Assembly (NCBI GenBank): GCA_026419785.1 | Contig: JAODTK010004987.1 | Coordinates: 186,001-250,000, forward strand | Source of the DNA: Sclerodactyla briareus | Lineage: Eukaryota; Echinodermata; Holothuroidea; Dendrochirotida; Sclerodactylidae | Length of the DNA stretch: 64,000 nucleotides | Reading direction: 5' to 3' | Shown: positions 12,001 through 21,290 of the stretch, piece after piece | Numbering within the stretch: the stretch's first letter is position 1 | Layout: the number at the start of each line of letters is the position of its first letter | The notes under the pieces: model-generated | Seen by the model: the letters and a program-made list of their open reading frames with translations, nothing else | What the model was told of the DNA's origin: nothing | The model's database searches: none | Program-made: the position numbers and the translations under genes

Positions 12001-15000
12001 ACAATACATTCGTTCGTCTTGAGTGTGTACAAAACACTGCTGCACGTCTAGTCACTTAAAACCCAACGACATAAACACATTACACACCCATTCTCAGAGA
12101 TTCACGTACCGTTACAGTACCGTTGCTCAGGACCACTACTGTAGTCCATATATTACGAGTTTGTTCAATAACGACAAAGTTAGAGAAATCGCGGAAAAAC
12201 AACACAAATTGACCTCCCGTGATATATCTCCTACAAATTACATTAAATTTTCTTGAAAACTGTCTATTGTTCCTTGGGAGGTGTTTTTTTTTGTTTTTGC
12301 GGAATTTAGTTGCAAGGTTAATAGTGCGTGGGTAAAAACAACAGCATCCGAGAGTAGCATTGAAAGACGTTGATCAAACTTGGACACAATGTTAATTGAC
12401 CTTTGGGACATATTTGACCAAGTGAAGGTCAAGATCAAAAGTGGTTCGAGACTTCTTTGGCCTTATGAAGATCAAGGTGAAATGTCATTACAGGGGCACA
12501 ATATGCCACTGTGTGAAATTGTTTTTTTCCTCTCTCTAAATTGGTCATTCTTTGATGAATGTTGACTAAACTGAGTAACAATGTGTATCGACTGATAAGA
12601 CTTCTTTGGCCTTATGAAGATCAAGGTGAAATGTCATTACAGGGGCACAATATGCCACTGTGTGAAATTGTTTTTTTCCTCTCTCTAAATTGGTCATTCT
12701 TTGATGAATGTTGACTAAACTGAGTAACAATGTGTATCGACTGATAAGACTTCTTTGGCCTTATGAAGATCAAGGTGAAATGTCATTACAGGGGCACAAT
12801 ATGCCACTGTGTGAAATTGTTTTTTTCCTCTCTCTAAATTGGTCATTCTTTGATGAATGTTGACTAAACTGAGTAACAATGTGTATCGACTGCTAAGACT
12901 TCTTTGGCCTTTGAAGATCAAGGTCAAATGCCATTATAGGGGCACGATAGGCGATCGTTCGAAAACTACCTTTTCTGGCCTGATGATCTTGATCATTCAA
13001 CCCCTTAATGTACATTCGTCTAGGGAGCATTTGTGCTGGTTCCGAGATCAGCCACCATTGGTGCTTAGTGTCTCGTATACTCATAATTCTCTTTTCTGTG
13101 CTTCTCCTTCTAGCCCATACTCCTATATGCAGTGAGCAAAACCGCCTTGGTAGCCATGACTCAGGTACTCTCTTCGCCCTTGATGAGTAAGAATATTAGA
13201 ATCAACTGTATCGCACCGGGAGCAGTCAAGACTAAATTCATGCTAGGGGTGAGTCAATCTCAATGATGCAGCTCTGGCCGTGGGCTAATTTACAACTTAA
13301 CTATTTTTTTCAATCAGGCTTGCTTATATTCCCATCATTTTTCAACAATCTGTGGCCAGGGATTGTTTTGTTTCTGTCGCGGGTTTCAACTGATGTTGCT
13401 GCCCCAATTCAAGTTCACAGGTCACTAATTCGGCAAAATGAGCTATCATGTCAAGCATTGCAAAATTATATCCTCCCACAGAATATATGGATTGCCAAAT
13501 TCCATGGTCAATATTATCACTGATTAGTGTGACTTCGGGATGTTCATCATTACAAACGCATAATACACCAATTTAAAAAAAAAAGGAGACAACCCACATA
13601 ATGTTTGTTTAACTGAACACCATTCTCCCCGGAGAGTTATTAATGAGTGGAATAGCCTTGTTTTGTCTAAGAGCGTGAGCCATTCAAGAAACTCCGTGAT
13701 TTAACTTTTCAGGAATTATGGGCGAAAAAAAAAAAACAATTCTTTAAGCATCTGCGTTGTTCTTCTCTTTTGGGATGTTGTGGCCCCAGGGTCTCTCATG
13801 AGGATTTTGGTCGCTCCGACCCTTTCTTCACTAAACTAAAATATACAATACACAGAATATAGCAGTATTATTCATTGGATCAGATTCTTCAGGTTGCCAT
13901 GTTTGTATCGTTTCCATGGAATGATTCTCGATTATCCAATGCCTGGAGTCAGTTAATATGTCACAGCTCCGAAACCTATGAATTATCATGAGTCAATCAC
14001 TTGCGTGAGTTGTGAAATATGCTGCTATCATGAAACACAATATGACTAATGATATTATGTTCTTCTCGCATTAGAATTACAAATAAAAAAAACAGTGAAA
14101 TAATCGTATATGGCATTTGGTATGACCATGTGATGACATGTGTCAACGAGATTTACCCCCAAATTTGTGAAAATCGTAATTGGCTTTATTAGGCCGAAGA
14201 GGAACATCATTCAAAAATGCACTAGGTTCGATGAATCTTGAAAAACTGTTTACACTCAATTAATGCGCGCCTGCACGAACTGCTAATTACTACTTCACGC
14301 ACTGATCGACGCAAGATACTGATTGACTCATGCTAAAGTTACTGCACTTATGTACTCTGATAATCGAGGTCAACTTGACAAATTGCGAAACGTTGCCAAA
14401 CATATATCTCCTTCACTTAAGGTTTCCGATTTACACCGTAACACCATTGAATTGGATACTTGAACAGCGAGGTACTCGATCCGGGACACTTTCAAGCCTC
14501 ACTTGCAATATGTTCTAGGTAAAAGAGAGTAGGTTTGGTTAAAAATAAACTGCCCATGCAGCAAATCACCTCAGATGTGTCAAGTTATTTCGAGGCGTGG
14601 GTTTCAGTGTACAATGGTACTTGGTCAGTGTTATCATTATAGTCGTACATATGGGGTGGGTTTCAGGGATTTTGGAAGTCAAAAGTTAACATAGTGAAAT
14701 TGGTATACGGATTCAGTAAAACTACCAGTTACTTTCAGAGTGGGGTATTGACCAGTGGGTACAATTGTGATGTTAGGTAGGTCAAGGGTCGTTAAAGGGG
14801 CAAAGTGTCACCATTATGTAAACTCAATACCGTAACTATTGAAATAAATGCAATTCTTACTGTACGTGTGAAGTTGGAAGGTCATTATTGACCCGTGGTT
14901 CTTGTGTGTAAAGGGTGCATGGTCAACGGTGTGTGGGAAACTCCAGGGTTGTATTTCCCATGGATTGAGCCGGACAACCATGGCACATGCTGTTTTATAA

Positions 15001-18000
15001 CTGACCAGACTGATTTCAGACTCTAAATTACCAATTCGAGGTTTCTGTAATTTGGACTTTAATGTTCCAGTGATATTACTGACCATCATTATACAATGGT
15101 GTTTAGACACTTAGGGCTGGAGCTGTTTTATGTAAGCTGATTTATTTATTTTTTATATATTCCACTGAAATCGAAACAGGAATTCTGCCGGAAGAACATG
15201 TACTGCTCATAACAGATGACTTTATATCTTCTCTCAAAAAAGAGGATTGTATATACTGGAAATGAGGCCCATACCAAGTGAAAAGCTAAAAGCCTCACCC
15301 ACCCAGGGATGGTCACAACCTATTGTTCTCACAATCATAAATGTCAAAATATAATTGTATTACTAATCTCTAAACAAACAAGAGCGTGTGACTTTTTGTT
15401 GCCTTAACAAAATCCGAAAACGCTGAAAAGGAAAAGCGGACATACGGTTCTTGAAAAGTTGGATTGTTTTGAAATTTTGCTTCTGAGCTGCTCATGAATA
15501 TTGAAGGTCACAAACCGACTATGCCTTAGTTGAATGAAGTAGGTTGCGTGGTCGCCGTTGTTTTGATTTGAAATGGTAATTCAAGAGTTGACAGAGGTGA
15601 AGACAGTGAGTAAACTGACAACCTTCCCAGGTTCCGAGTCTTATTGGATTGATTGTCTTGCAGGCTGTTGATGACACGGTAATCGCCAACCATATGAAAG
15701 CTGTTGGTGTCGATATAAACACTCCGGCGGGTCGGTAAGCACTTCCAAGGACCAATGAGTCCGACGGATTACTGATCAGATATACATTACCGATTCCCCA
15801 TATCCATCTGTCTGTCTATTTGTCGTTCTGTCTGTATGTCGTCCCTGCTCGTCAGTCGGTCGGTTTTACCGCGACATGCCTGCCAACCTTAACACCGAGC
15901 CTGCCCACTTCCGTCAACAATTGCTGTATTATTGGCCTGAATGAAGTTAACGAAGAGACTCGCTGTCACTTTGGTGCGGGGGGCGCGTGTGTGTATGCGC
16001 GCGCGCGAATGTGTGTGGGTCAACACCGTTAGCGGATTTCGCTCAACCGGTTAGCCCGTTTGAGTAAGTCATTTCATTCATTTGTTTTTCCACAATAAGT
16101 GTGATACAAAAGTCATATGAGACATGTGCAAGTGGAAGGAAGTTGCAAAAAACAGGAGGTCAACTCTCTGGAAAATGAAGGAAAGAAAAATATGCATCGA
16201 ATTGAGGTGCTGAGAACAGAGTGGCTAAGCCACAAATCTTGTATAGTTGTGAGAAAAAATGTGATTAAAGTTTGCGGGTGTTGTGGCTGAACTTCGACAC
16301 GTGAGGTGGACAGTGTGTCACACATGGTGTATCAGCTGTGGGTTTTTGGCCTCTTTGGTACAACCGGCAAAAGGAGGTATCTCAGGGCCAGAGAAATTTT
16401 ATTGAATAGAGGGGGCAATACAAGTTATTGCTTAGATTTCCATCATACAGATAGTCCTTCACAATATGAACACACAGATGTGAAGAGCTAATTTTGAGCA
16501 GAATGTGGGTTAGCCCACTCTGGTTCTCAGCCCCTCATTAACACAGCACCCCTCAACCCTGAATATCCAGCCTAACGACAACGTTCTACCAGTGAGGCCC
16601 CTACCTGTCCAATGAGTCATGATGTATGTAAAGAGATGAGGAGAACTAGTGACATTTAAAATGGCCTAAGAAACTACATTAAAACTTTGATAGATTGTAG
16701 ATTTGTAGAGTTTATATTCTGAGGCGAATCGGCAGAGTACTGCATGAAGATAATCAGACTAACGGGTTGATAATTTTGTGTAGATTGGTTTCTAATACAA
16801 AATGAACCGAATTTAACTGGTGGATAGTTATTATGTCACACAGTTTAAGTAAGTTCAAGGCAGTGAATAATAGCTTCAATTGATTTTCTTCAAAGTTACA
16901 TGTAATGGTCCTTGGATAGAGGGAATATTGAGCCTAGGGCATGGGCTTAGGGCCATTATAGGAAATGCCGCAACATTTTGTATCTCCTACAAATTTTTGT
17001 GCAAAGTGCTGACAATCGGTCATATAATGATCGGACAGCCTACTTGTCGGGTGCTCAGGAATTTTCCACTTGGTTCTATTTTTTGGAAATACGTGGTTTC
17101 AACTAATTTGAGAAGGTCAGAGAAGGCCATGAGTTCCATTATTGGGAACCTTTTATCAGGGACATCTGCAAATATATCACAAAACTGATTGTATGCCATA
17201 TTTGTATCTCTCTCGTGCAATACATTCCGCTAATCGGCACTACTCAGATAATTGGTAGTTTGGTATATTGTTTTTGGAAAAGTTTCTTTATATATGGATG
17301 AACTATCCTTAGATGTTGTGATCATACTTGTGAATTTGCACTTTATGAAAATTGGACAACGATCACTTAGGTCTGCTCTACGATCCCACTCACTATATAT
17401 GTGTAGTTAGCAGACATGTTTATATTGGTGAGAATAATATCAATTAGCGTTGCAAGAGTTGTCAGAAATTCAGGTTGGTTTTGTGATTTCTGTGAATAAA
17501 CCTCTTGATATTAAGTTATTCGTGAACACCGACGATTGTCAGTCAGTAGCAAGATTCACATCAAAATGTTCAAGAATAAAGTTCTTCTTTCTTCTCTTCG
17601 TTAACAGTACGCATTGTACATTCAATATAATAATTAAAATCAGAGTACGCTAATAGTGTAATTTCATGATGTTGGGCAGTGAATTCCATGATTCTATCTG
17701 AAATTCAGTGCGATCTGATTGCTATAAAATTCCAGAAAACGAGACGAAATGGGCGATCGAACTCGAAGTTAATAGGAGAAAGTGTGGGCCTTGTAAAATA
17801 ATTTCATGATCTTGGGCAGTAAAATTCCATGATTCTATCCTGGTACTTGAGTTATTGACACATATTATATCAAAGCGACGTCATTGGCTCAGGCATCCCC
17901 TCCCGCACCCCTCCCATGTATACCTGGCAATTGGAACCATGATTAGAGAAGGAAACGGCCGCATCGGACGTCACGACTGTTTAATGATACACACAACTAG

Positions 18001-18462
18001 GCTGCTTGATCAATAAGCGTATATGTGACGGTCGAGCGGTGGCAAAATGCTCCTACAATGTTTGAAATTGAAATCTCGGGCAGCAAGCGATCAATCTGGC
18101 AAAAATTAGTGGGGATGCCGGACAGGCAGATTTTCTACCTAATCAGAACGAATTCCTGAAGTTCAGTGCGATCTGACTGCTATAAAATTCCAGAGATTTC
18201 ATAACTGACTGCTGTACTCTGCATGCAAAACTCCCAAATGCTATCGTGGTATGATAACTTCCTAGCATAGACTTCTTTGATGGTAATCGCGCGTGTCAAC
18301 GAGAATTGTCCCACAATTTCCAGCAGTTCCCATCTCTCTCACCAGGGTCGGCACAACTGAGGAAATGGGATCTATAGTCGCCTTTTTGCTGTCAGACGAT
18401 GCATCTTACCTTTCTGGAACTGACTCATCCCGGTGGGGGGTCGGATGAACCGGAGTCTGTAA
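2754..18462 (+). CDS. DHRS4-like short-chain dehydrogenase/reductase, spliced, 5'-partial
   Basis: Whole-gene entry. Exons recognised by protein similarity to DHRS4 (NADP-dependent retinal/carbonyl reductase family) and by GT/AG borders in compatible phases: 2754-2926, 4803-4880, 7944-8013, 11748-11809, 13114-13248, 15664-15734 and 18346 to about 18462. In order they hold the NADP-binding arginine region, the strand before the NNAG position, the active-site Asn helix (DTNVKAN), the catalytic Ser strand (IVTNSTAS), the YAVSK catalytic motif, the substrate-binding loop, and the SDR C-terminal DDASYLSG segment. Missing: the first exon with TGxxxGIG (outside or unrecognised) and about nine residues between exons 4803-4880 and 7944-8013 (probably a micro-exon of about 24-27 nt). 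The NNAG equivalent reads LSAG. The last exon seems frame-broken. The gene may be functional with assembly indels, or a recent pseudogene. Assignment to the DHRS4 group is from memory of the family, not from a search. Confidence 0.85.
2957..3660 (+). repeat. Decayed tandem copies of the upstream SDR exon and its 3' flank
   Basis: Segments at about 3060-3165, 3238-3290, 3340-3490 and 3560-3640 resemble parts of exon 2754-2926 plus its donor flank ('aggacagaaccagtatgatc', 'cctcaggaaagaaggattac', 'ataatgttaaacatat'). Each is separated by a stretch resembling 'tcgcagttacgaggagacta'. All are broken by indels and stops, so they are relic exons. They are interrupted by a 17-base C run at 3041-3057. 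Confidence 0.75.
3661..4802. other. Intron sequence, no feature recognised
   Basis: AT-rich intron of the dehydrogenase. I see no exon, no known element and no strong repeat. A small palindrome (TTCTGTCAGGACAGAA, about 4535-4550) is the only local structure noted. A pyrimidine-rich stretch at 4728-4770 leads to the acceptor at 4802. Confidence 0.5.
4803..4880 (+). CDS. SDR exon: strand and NNAG-equivalent
   Basis: Twenty-six codons in phase 0 at both ends, between acceptor AAACAG and donor GTACGT. It reads TCDKYGGIDSLFLSAG and then VSPHTGNLLT. This corresponds to the DHRS4 stretch GGIDILVSNAAVNPFFGS. The NNAG-type motif is changed to LSAG, so the usual Asn is replaced by Ser. It joins the preceding exon (ends MIKH) without a phase conflict. 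Confidence 0.9.
5440..5755 (+). repeat. Dispersed MITE-like repeat, copy 1
   Basis: Shares a run of similarity with 18580-18840 and, inverted, with 43650-43730. The common core is an attgtcg block, then agcgacggcga, then tttgcacgacgtcacga, and in two copies 'gtgcaattcgatat' and 'acggtatatcg'. It has no open frame conserved between copies and no clear target duplication. Confidence 0.6.
5901..6111. repeat. Compound microsatellite (TCC)n-(ATG/TCA)n-(TTA)n
   Basis: A TCC block at 5901-5933, a TCA/ATG block to about 5965, then a TTA/ATT block to about 6111. The 126-residue open frame through it is a repeat artefact. Confidence 0.97.
6420..7620 (+). repeat. TGACC-rich tandem-like repeat
   Basis: Successive imperfect units carry 'gacctctgttgacctttga', 'ggcaacccatcgtgccaagt', 'gtgctcacaaa' and 'gatcatc', spaced by a few hundred bases. 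Related sequence lies in opposite orientation at about 19040-20520 ('gtcaggtcgaagtcatctga', 'agcacaataacgaaatgag'). Confidence 0.6.
7944..8013 (+). CDS. SDR exon: catalytic-tetrad Asn helix
   Basis: The acceptor CTGTAG and donor GTGAGT are good. The exon enters in phase 0 and ends with one base of a split codon. It reads ALDTNVKANFQFIQEIVPF then SKRE. DTNVKAN matches the DINVKAP segment of DHRS4 that carries the SDR tetrad Asn. The in-frame codon just upstream is a stop (TAG), so the exon cannot be longer. Confidence 0.9.
8014..8640. other. Intron sequence, no feature recognised
   Basis: AT-rich intron sequence with no exon or element that I can identify. Confidence 0.5.
8640..11250 (+). repeat. 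GGTCAAGG-type repeat array with GGGCC hairpins
   Basis: The largest block of this family. Modules of roughly 130-300 bp recur: 'ctgatgttcggtcataatga' with 'tggtctaatagcc', then a block around 'tgggcccgagggcccat', then 'ttacatgtaatggtcc' with 'tagaggccatt'. The self-complementary core GGGCC(C/T)GAGGGCCC recurs near 9148, 9439, 9748, 10067 and 10208, with degenerate versions between. The flanking part has 'gatgttgaccaaacttgga' and 'ttgacccatggga'. Open frames here are not conserved between modules. Confidence 0.8.
11748..11809 (+). CDS. SDR exon: catalytic Ser strand
   Basis: The donor is GTAAGT and the exit phase is 0. It reads (G)AIVTNSTASVYGVALGVSAL, matching the IVSS-type strand with the catalytic Ser. 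The frame works only if splicing uses the second AG (11746-11747). The first AG at 11741-11742 would break the frame by one base. The family usually has GGG here, so a missing G in the run at 11742-11745 with use of the first AG is an equally good reading. Confidence 0.85.
12006..12245 (+). pseudogene. Decayed non-LTR retrotransposon ORF2 fragment
   Basis: In one frame it reads TFVRLECVQNTAARLVT, a stop, and shortly after HYTPILRDS. This matches the LQRVQNTAARLV...HITPILRDLHWLPV signature downstream of the reverse transcriptase in L2/CR1/Jockey-type LINEs. Stops and lost residues show it is dead. It lies inside an intron in the same orientation as the host gene. Confidence 0.75.
12451..12897 (+). 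repeat. 149-bp tandem triplication
   Basis: Three copies start at 12451, 12600 and 12749. By eye they are identical except that the last ends in actgctaag instead of actgataag. A fourth, diverged partial copy starts at 12898. The unit is a piece of the GGTCAAGG-type family ('gatcaaggtgaaatgtcatt', 'aaattggtcattctttgatg'). Near-identity points to recent expansion or an assembly artefact. Confidence 0.95.
13114..13248 (+). CDS. SDR exon: YxxxK active site
   Basis: Forty-five codons, phase 0 at both ends, between acceptor TTCTAG and donor GTGAGT. It reads PILLYAVSKTALVAMTQVLS, then SPLMSKNIRINCIAPGAVKT and KFMLG. YAVSK is the catalytic Tyr-x3-Lys of the family. NIRINCIAPGAVKT is the highly conserved SDR strand and PG loop (DHRS4: NIRVNCLAPGLIKT). 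This is the strongest single exon of the gene. Confidence 0.96.
13249..15663. other. Intron sequence, little recognised
   Basis: No exon or identifiable element. A short GGTCAAGG-like stretch occurs near 14770-14830. The rest is AT-rich unique-looking DNA. Confidence 0.5.
15664..15734 (+). CDS. SDR exon: substrate-binding loop
   Basis: The acceptor CTTGCAG and donor GTAAGC are good. Phase 0 in, two bases (CG) of a split Arg codon out. It reads AVDDTVIANHMKAVGVDINT then PAG(R). It sits where DHRS4 has the variable loop and MKETLRIRRLGEP, so only the position, the MK and the following Arg are conserved. The phase match to the next exon supports it. Confidence 0.85.
16870..17060 (+). repeat. 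Fragment of GGTCAAGG-type repeat family
   Basis: Contains 'ttcaattgattttcttcaaa', 'gttacatgtaatggtccttg', 'atctcctacaaatttttgtg' and 'gtgctgacaatcggtcatat', the same order as in the 8640-11250 block. Confidence 0.8.
17655..18200 (+). repeat. Interspersed short direct repeats
   Basis: 'ttcagtgcgatctga' with 'tgctataaaattccaga' occurs at about 17703-17737 and again at about 18158-18193. 'aatttcatgat.ttgggcag' followed by 'attccatgattctatc' occurs at about 17659 and 17800. Together they suggest an old duplication of a few hundred bases. Confidence 0.7.
18346..18462 (+). CDS. SDR last exon, apparent one-base frame break
   Basis: The acceptor CACCAG precedes the exon and its phase fits the previous one. 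It reads RVGTTEEMGSIVAFLLSDDA, then SYLSGTD, matching the family's LGEPEDCAGIVSFLCSEDASYITGE. In the strict frame it then gives SSRWGVG and stops at 18446-18448. In the +1 frame from 18424 it gives LIPVGGRMNRSL and stops at 18460-18462, which fits the family ending VVVGGGTPSRL in both glycine motif and length. The simplest reading is one base lost near 18423. The shifted end is RSL, not the peroxisomal SRL of mammalian DHRS4. Confidence 0.85.
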
Positions 18463-18579
18463 CGGGAGTGTTCTCAACGAACACGAACACGGATACAGAG
18501 ATCAACACTCGTGTCGTCGATCGGGGGAACCGTTGGACGACTCAATCTAGTTCTAGTTAGGGATCCGTGGGACGGTTGT

Positions 18580-18845
18580 TGCAACGGATAACTATACGTT
18601 GGATTCGTGCATGTGATCGCGCAAGCCATCTAGATTTTCTATGTTGATTCAGGCCATTAAGGTCGATTCTTCTGAATATACTATTAAATAAACTTAAGGA
18701 GGTATTATCGTTTGGTACTAACTGGCGAGAAAGCGTCAGTGACGTTTGCATGACGTCTCGATGACGAATAGTGCAATTCAATATCGATACGGTATATCGG
18801 GTACGAATATACGTCAATGCAAATTAGTCCCGATATACCGCTATA
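18580..18845 (+). repeat. Dispersed MITE-like repeat, copy 2, with hairpin
   Basis: Similar to 5440-5755 over 'tgacgtttgcatgacgtc' and 'gtgcaattcaatatcgatac'. It ends in a perfect 12-bp inverted repeat, CGGTATATCGGG at 18790-18801 and its complement at 18829-18840, with a 27-base loop. An AATAAA at 18687-18692, about 225 bases after the dehydrogenase stop, could serve as its poly(A) signal, but it lies in repeat DNA. Confidence 0.65.
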
Positions 18846-19159
18846 CCATATTTACTGTAATGTCATCTAAACGGCACCGTCCGTTATCCGCCGGATGTCT
18901 CGAGACAATAATGCCTCTTTGATTCCTTGACCAAGCAAGAGTAATCTAATTGTATGCAGTGCATTGCAGTGCCTATGTATGTGTGTGTCACGCCTGGCTT
19001 GTTGACACAATAACGCTACCCCGCCTACCACTGATGAAGCTCGTAGTTGTCATGTGGGTTCCCAATGATGAGTACATGATCCCCTTGTCTTGGGGTCAAG
19101 TCAAAGGTCATATATATCAAGAGAAGTAAAAGTTCGAAAATTTTGTCAACACGTCCAGA

Positions 19160-19321
19160 ATGATTGGGCTGATCAAATTCGGCCCGGAGCTCTCTTTACC
19201 GAAGTACATGAACACAGCTGCATTTGGTATGGACGGGCTCAAATGTACTCCCTGGGGACCGGTGAAGCCCGCCTCATTTTCTGCCTTGCCTGAAGTTCAG
19301 AAAGGAAAACTTTGGCGATAA
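19160..19321 (+). CDS. Small open frame of 53 codons, unknown
   Basis: From ATG to TAA it reads MIGLIKFGPELSLPKYMNTA, then AFGMDGLKCTPWGPVKPASF, then SALPEVQKGKLWR. Its composition looks more protein-like than neighbouring frames, but I do not recognise it and there is no second exon or homologue to support it. It could be chance. Confidence 0.2.
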   Translation: MIGLIKFGPELSLPKYMNTAAFGMDGLKCTPWGPVKPASFSALPEVQKGKLWR

Positions 19322-19365
19322 CGTTGGTGTAAGTGAGCTGAGTGAGTGAGATGAGTTGTGGTGTG

Positions 19366-19426
19366 GTTGGTGTGTGTTGTGTGTTTGTGTGTGTGTGTGT
19401 TTGTGTGTGTGTGTGCGTGTGTGTGC
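19366..19426. repeat. (GT)n microsatellite
   Basis: Imperfect GT dinucleotide tract. Confidence 0.95.
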
Positions 19427-19429
19427 CAC

Positions 19430-20520
19430 TCGTTAGCAGGATTCCTCTGACACGGTATGTAGTGTCAGGGTTGGGTCAATGATCTGTTAATGCATAGGCA
19501 TGAATCACGTATTAGTGTAACCGGCCTCAGTTATGTATTTATTGTCTGAGCTCGTTAGCAAAGTTACGGACAAACCATAGGAAACTATGGTGATGAAGTT
19601 GAACTAAGTACGATATTTGGAACATGTACTGATTTTATTTCAGCGTAAATATTGCTCATAAAGATGTTTAATGATTCTGAATTTCAAAGTTTGTTTGGAG
19701 TCTCATGAAACTTTGGTGGTAGCGCTTATATCTGTAACTCAAAAATTCTTAAAAATAGTTCGGGGTTAAGCTGGAGGTAATTCCGTCTGTATAATTGCAT
19801 CCCATTTTATGCCATTTTCTTTTTCCTAGGTTTGTGTGAATTTCCATGTGGGCCCAGAGAATGCTGGTTATTAATTAATAAAAATCAAACGAGATCAATG
19901 CCTGAAAAAGCTTGTGAGCATGTGAACTGCGCAAACAAATGACGTAGAGAGCTCATTCATTGCCTAAGGCTTGCCGTGGGGTAGTAAGATGATACCTTCT
20001 TTCTTTGAGTGAGGCCCAAGGTCACCGAATGTTAACGAGGTCCCAAGTCGAAAAGATTGTAAGCACAATAACGAAATGAGTAGAGGGTTCATACTTGCTG
20101 GAAGGTTGATATGTGAGTATAGTTATCCGTGCTGTCTTGGGTCAGGTGGGAAGTCACCAAAAAGTCGGAAAAGCTTATGAGCACAATAACAGTACAAAGA
20201 AATTAATTTCAATACTTGGGCCTAGGGTGCCCATTTAATAAAAGAGTCCTATTGGTTCGTGTCAGGAGGTCCAGATCACCAGGGACGGAGGTCAACAAAG
20301 TAATTCTACAACCATGATTAGCAGAGTTTTTGTGACGGTGAGAAGGTGCAGAAACGCTGTATAAATCTCATACTCAACACGAAGGGTTGTCACTTGGAGA
20401 GTATGATCCTTATTGTTTTTTTGGGTCATGGTCAGGTCGAAGTCATCTGAATCGGTTCAACCGAAATTTATAGTCCCATCATAAAGGCGTGAACCAAAAA
20501 CATCTCCCACACTCCTTCAG
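19430..20520 (-). repeat. TGACC-rich repeat in inverted orientation
   Basis: Phrases such as 'gcacaataacgaaatgagta', 'aggcccaaggtcaccgaatg' and 'gtcaggtcgaagtcatctga' are the reverse-strand counterparts of those at 6420-7620. Both blocks contain 'cataaaggcgtgaacc' or 'tataaaagcatgaacc' ('ccaagaaacatc' against 'ccaaaaacatc'). Confidence 0.5.
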
Positions 20521-21290
20521 GGCACCGCCCGAAAGAAATCCCTACCGGGTAAGCCCTGCTCGGGATATCCGGCCTCTGCGGTTGTATACCGCCATTCGGT
20601 TATCTTAGTTTAGTTTTCGATAAGACGAGACAAGAAGTGTGTAATCCTCAGACCAGAACTCGAAACCACAATAGTCGAGGGACGACTCAAGGAACTGCCG
20701 GCGTACTTCCTAGACCCATTCTCCGGGGCAACTATCAATGTCGGGGTTTTCAAAATCGTTGTTAAAAACTAAACTATTGTCGAAGTTACCCCACGTAACA
20801 GTTATGAAACGAAGCAGAGGCAATGCCACCTGATTAGTGGGAATATAATAATAATGAGGGAAGTGTGGAGCGTCTAATGCAAAAATCTCTAGGCGCTTAA
20901 AGACTAACGAACACACGCAGAACAAAAGAAACAGAAAAGAGTAAGCAGAGGACAGAAAACAGGGCGGAAACAACACAACACAAGACATTAAAAGCGGAAG
21001 CAGTCAGACGAAAGTGTGCGTGACGAGAAACGTTCTAAGGACAAGACTTGGAAAGTAGCTCACCAGTCGGAAGCCAGGACGGTATTCCAAAGTGAGGAGC
21101 AGCAGCAGGCGAGAATGAACGGTCACGTAGAACTTGGTGGATGAGCGAACCTGACATTAAGGGTTGCTTGGACGAGGCCTAGAGATCTGGAACATGAGGA
21201 AAAGCTCTAGATTGAAAACTCGGAGCCGCAGTTGATTGCTTTTAGCTCAAACCAGTATGTGGTTGAATCTATTGGACTCTGCTGCATCTA
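20521..21290. other. Unassigned DNA
   Basis: Purine-rich in part. I see no gene or known element. Confidence 0.5.

Larger units (their letters stand above)
11810..13113. other. Intron with LINE remnant and 149-bp tandem repeat
   Basis: Contains the retroelement fragment at about 12006-12245, further GGTCAAGG-type repeat from 12240, and the exact tandem repeat at 12451-12897. A pyrimidine-rich tract at 13088-13111 leads into the next exon. Confidence 0.7.
15735..18345. other. Last intron of the dehydrogenase
   Basis: Contains a diverged GGTCAAGG-type repeat piece (about 16870-17060) and short direct repeats at 17650-18200. Otherwise nothing is recognised. Confidence 0.5.
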
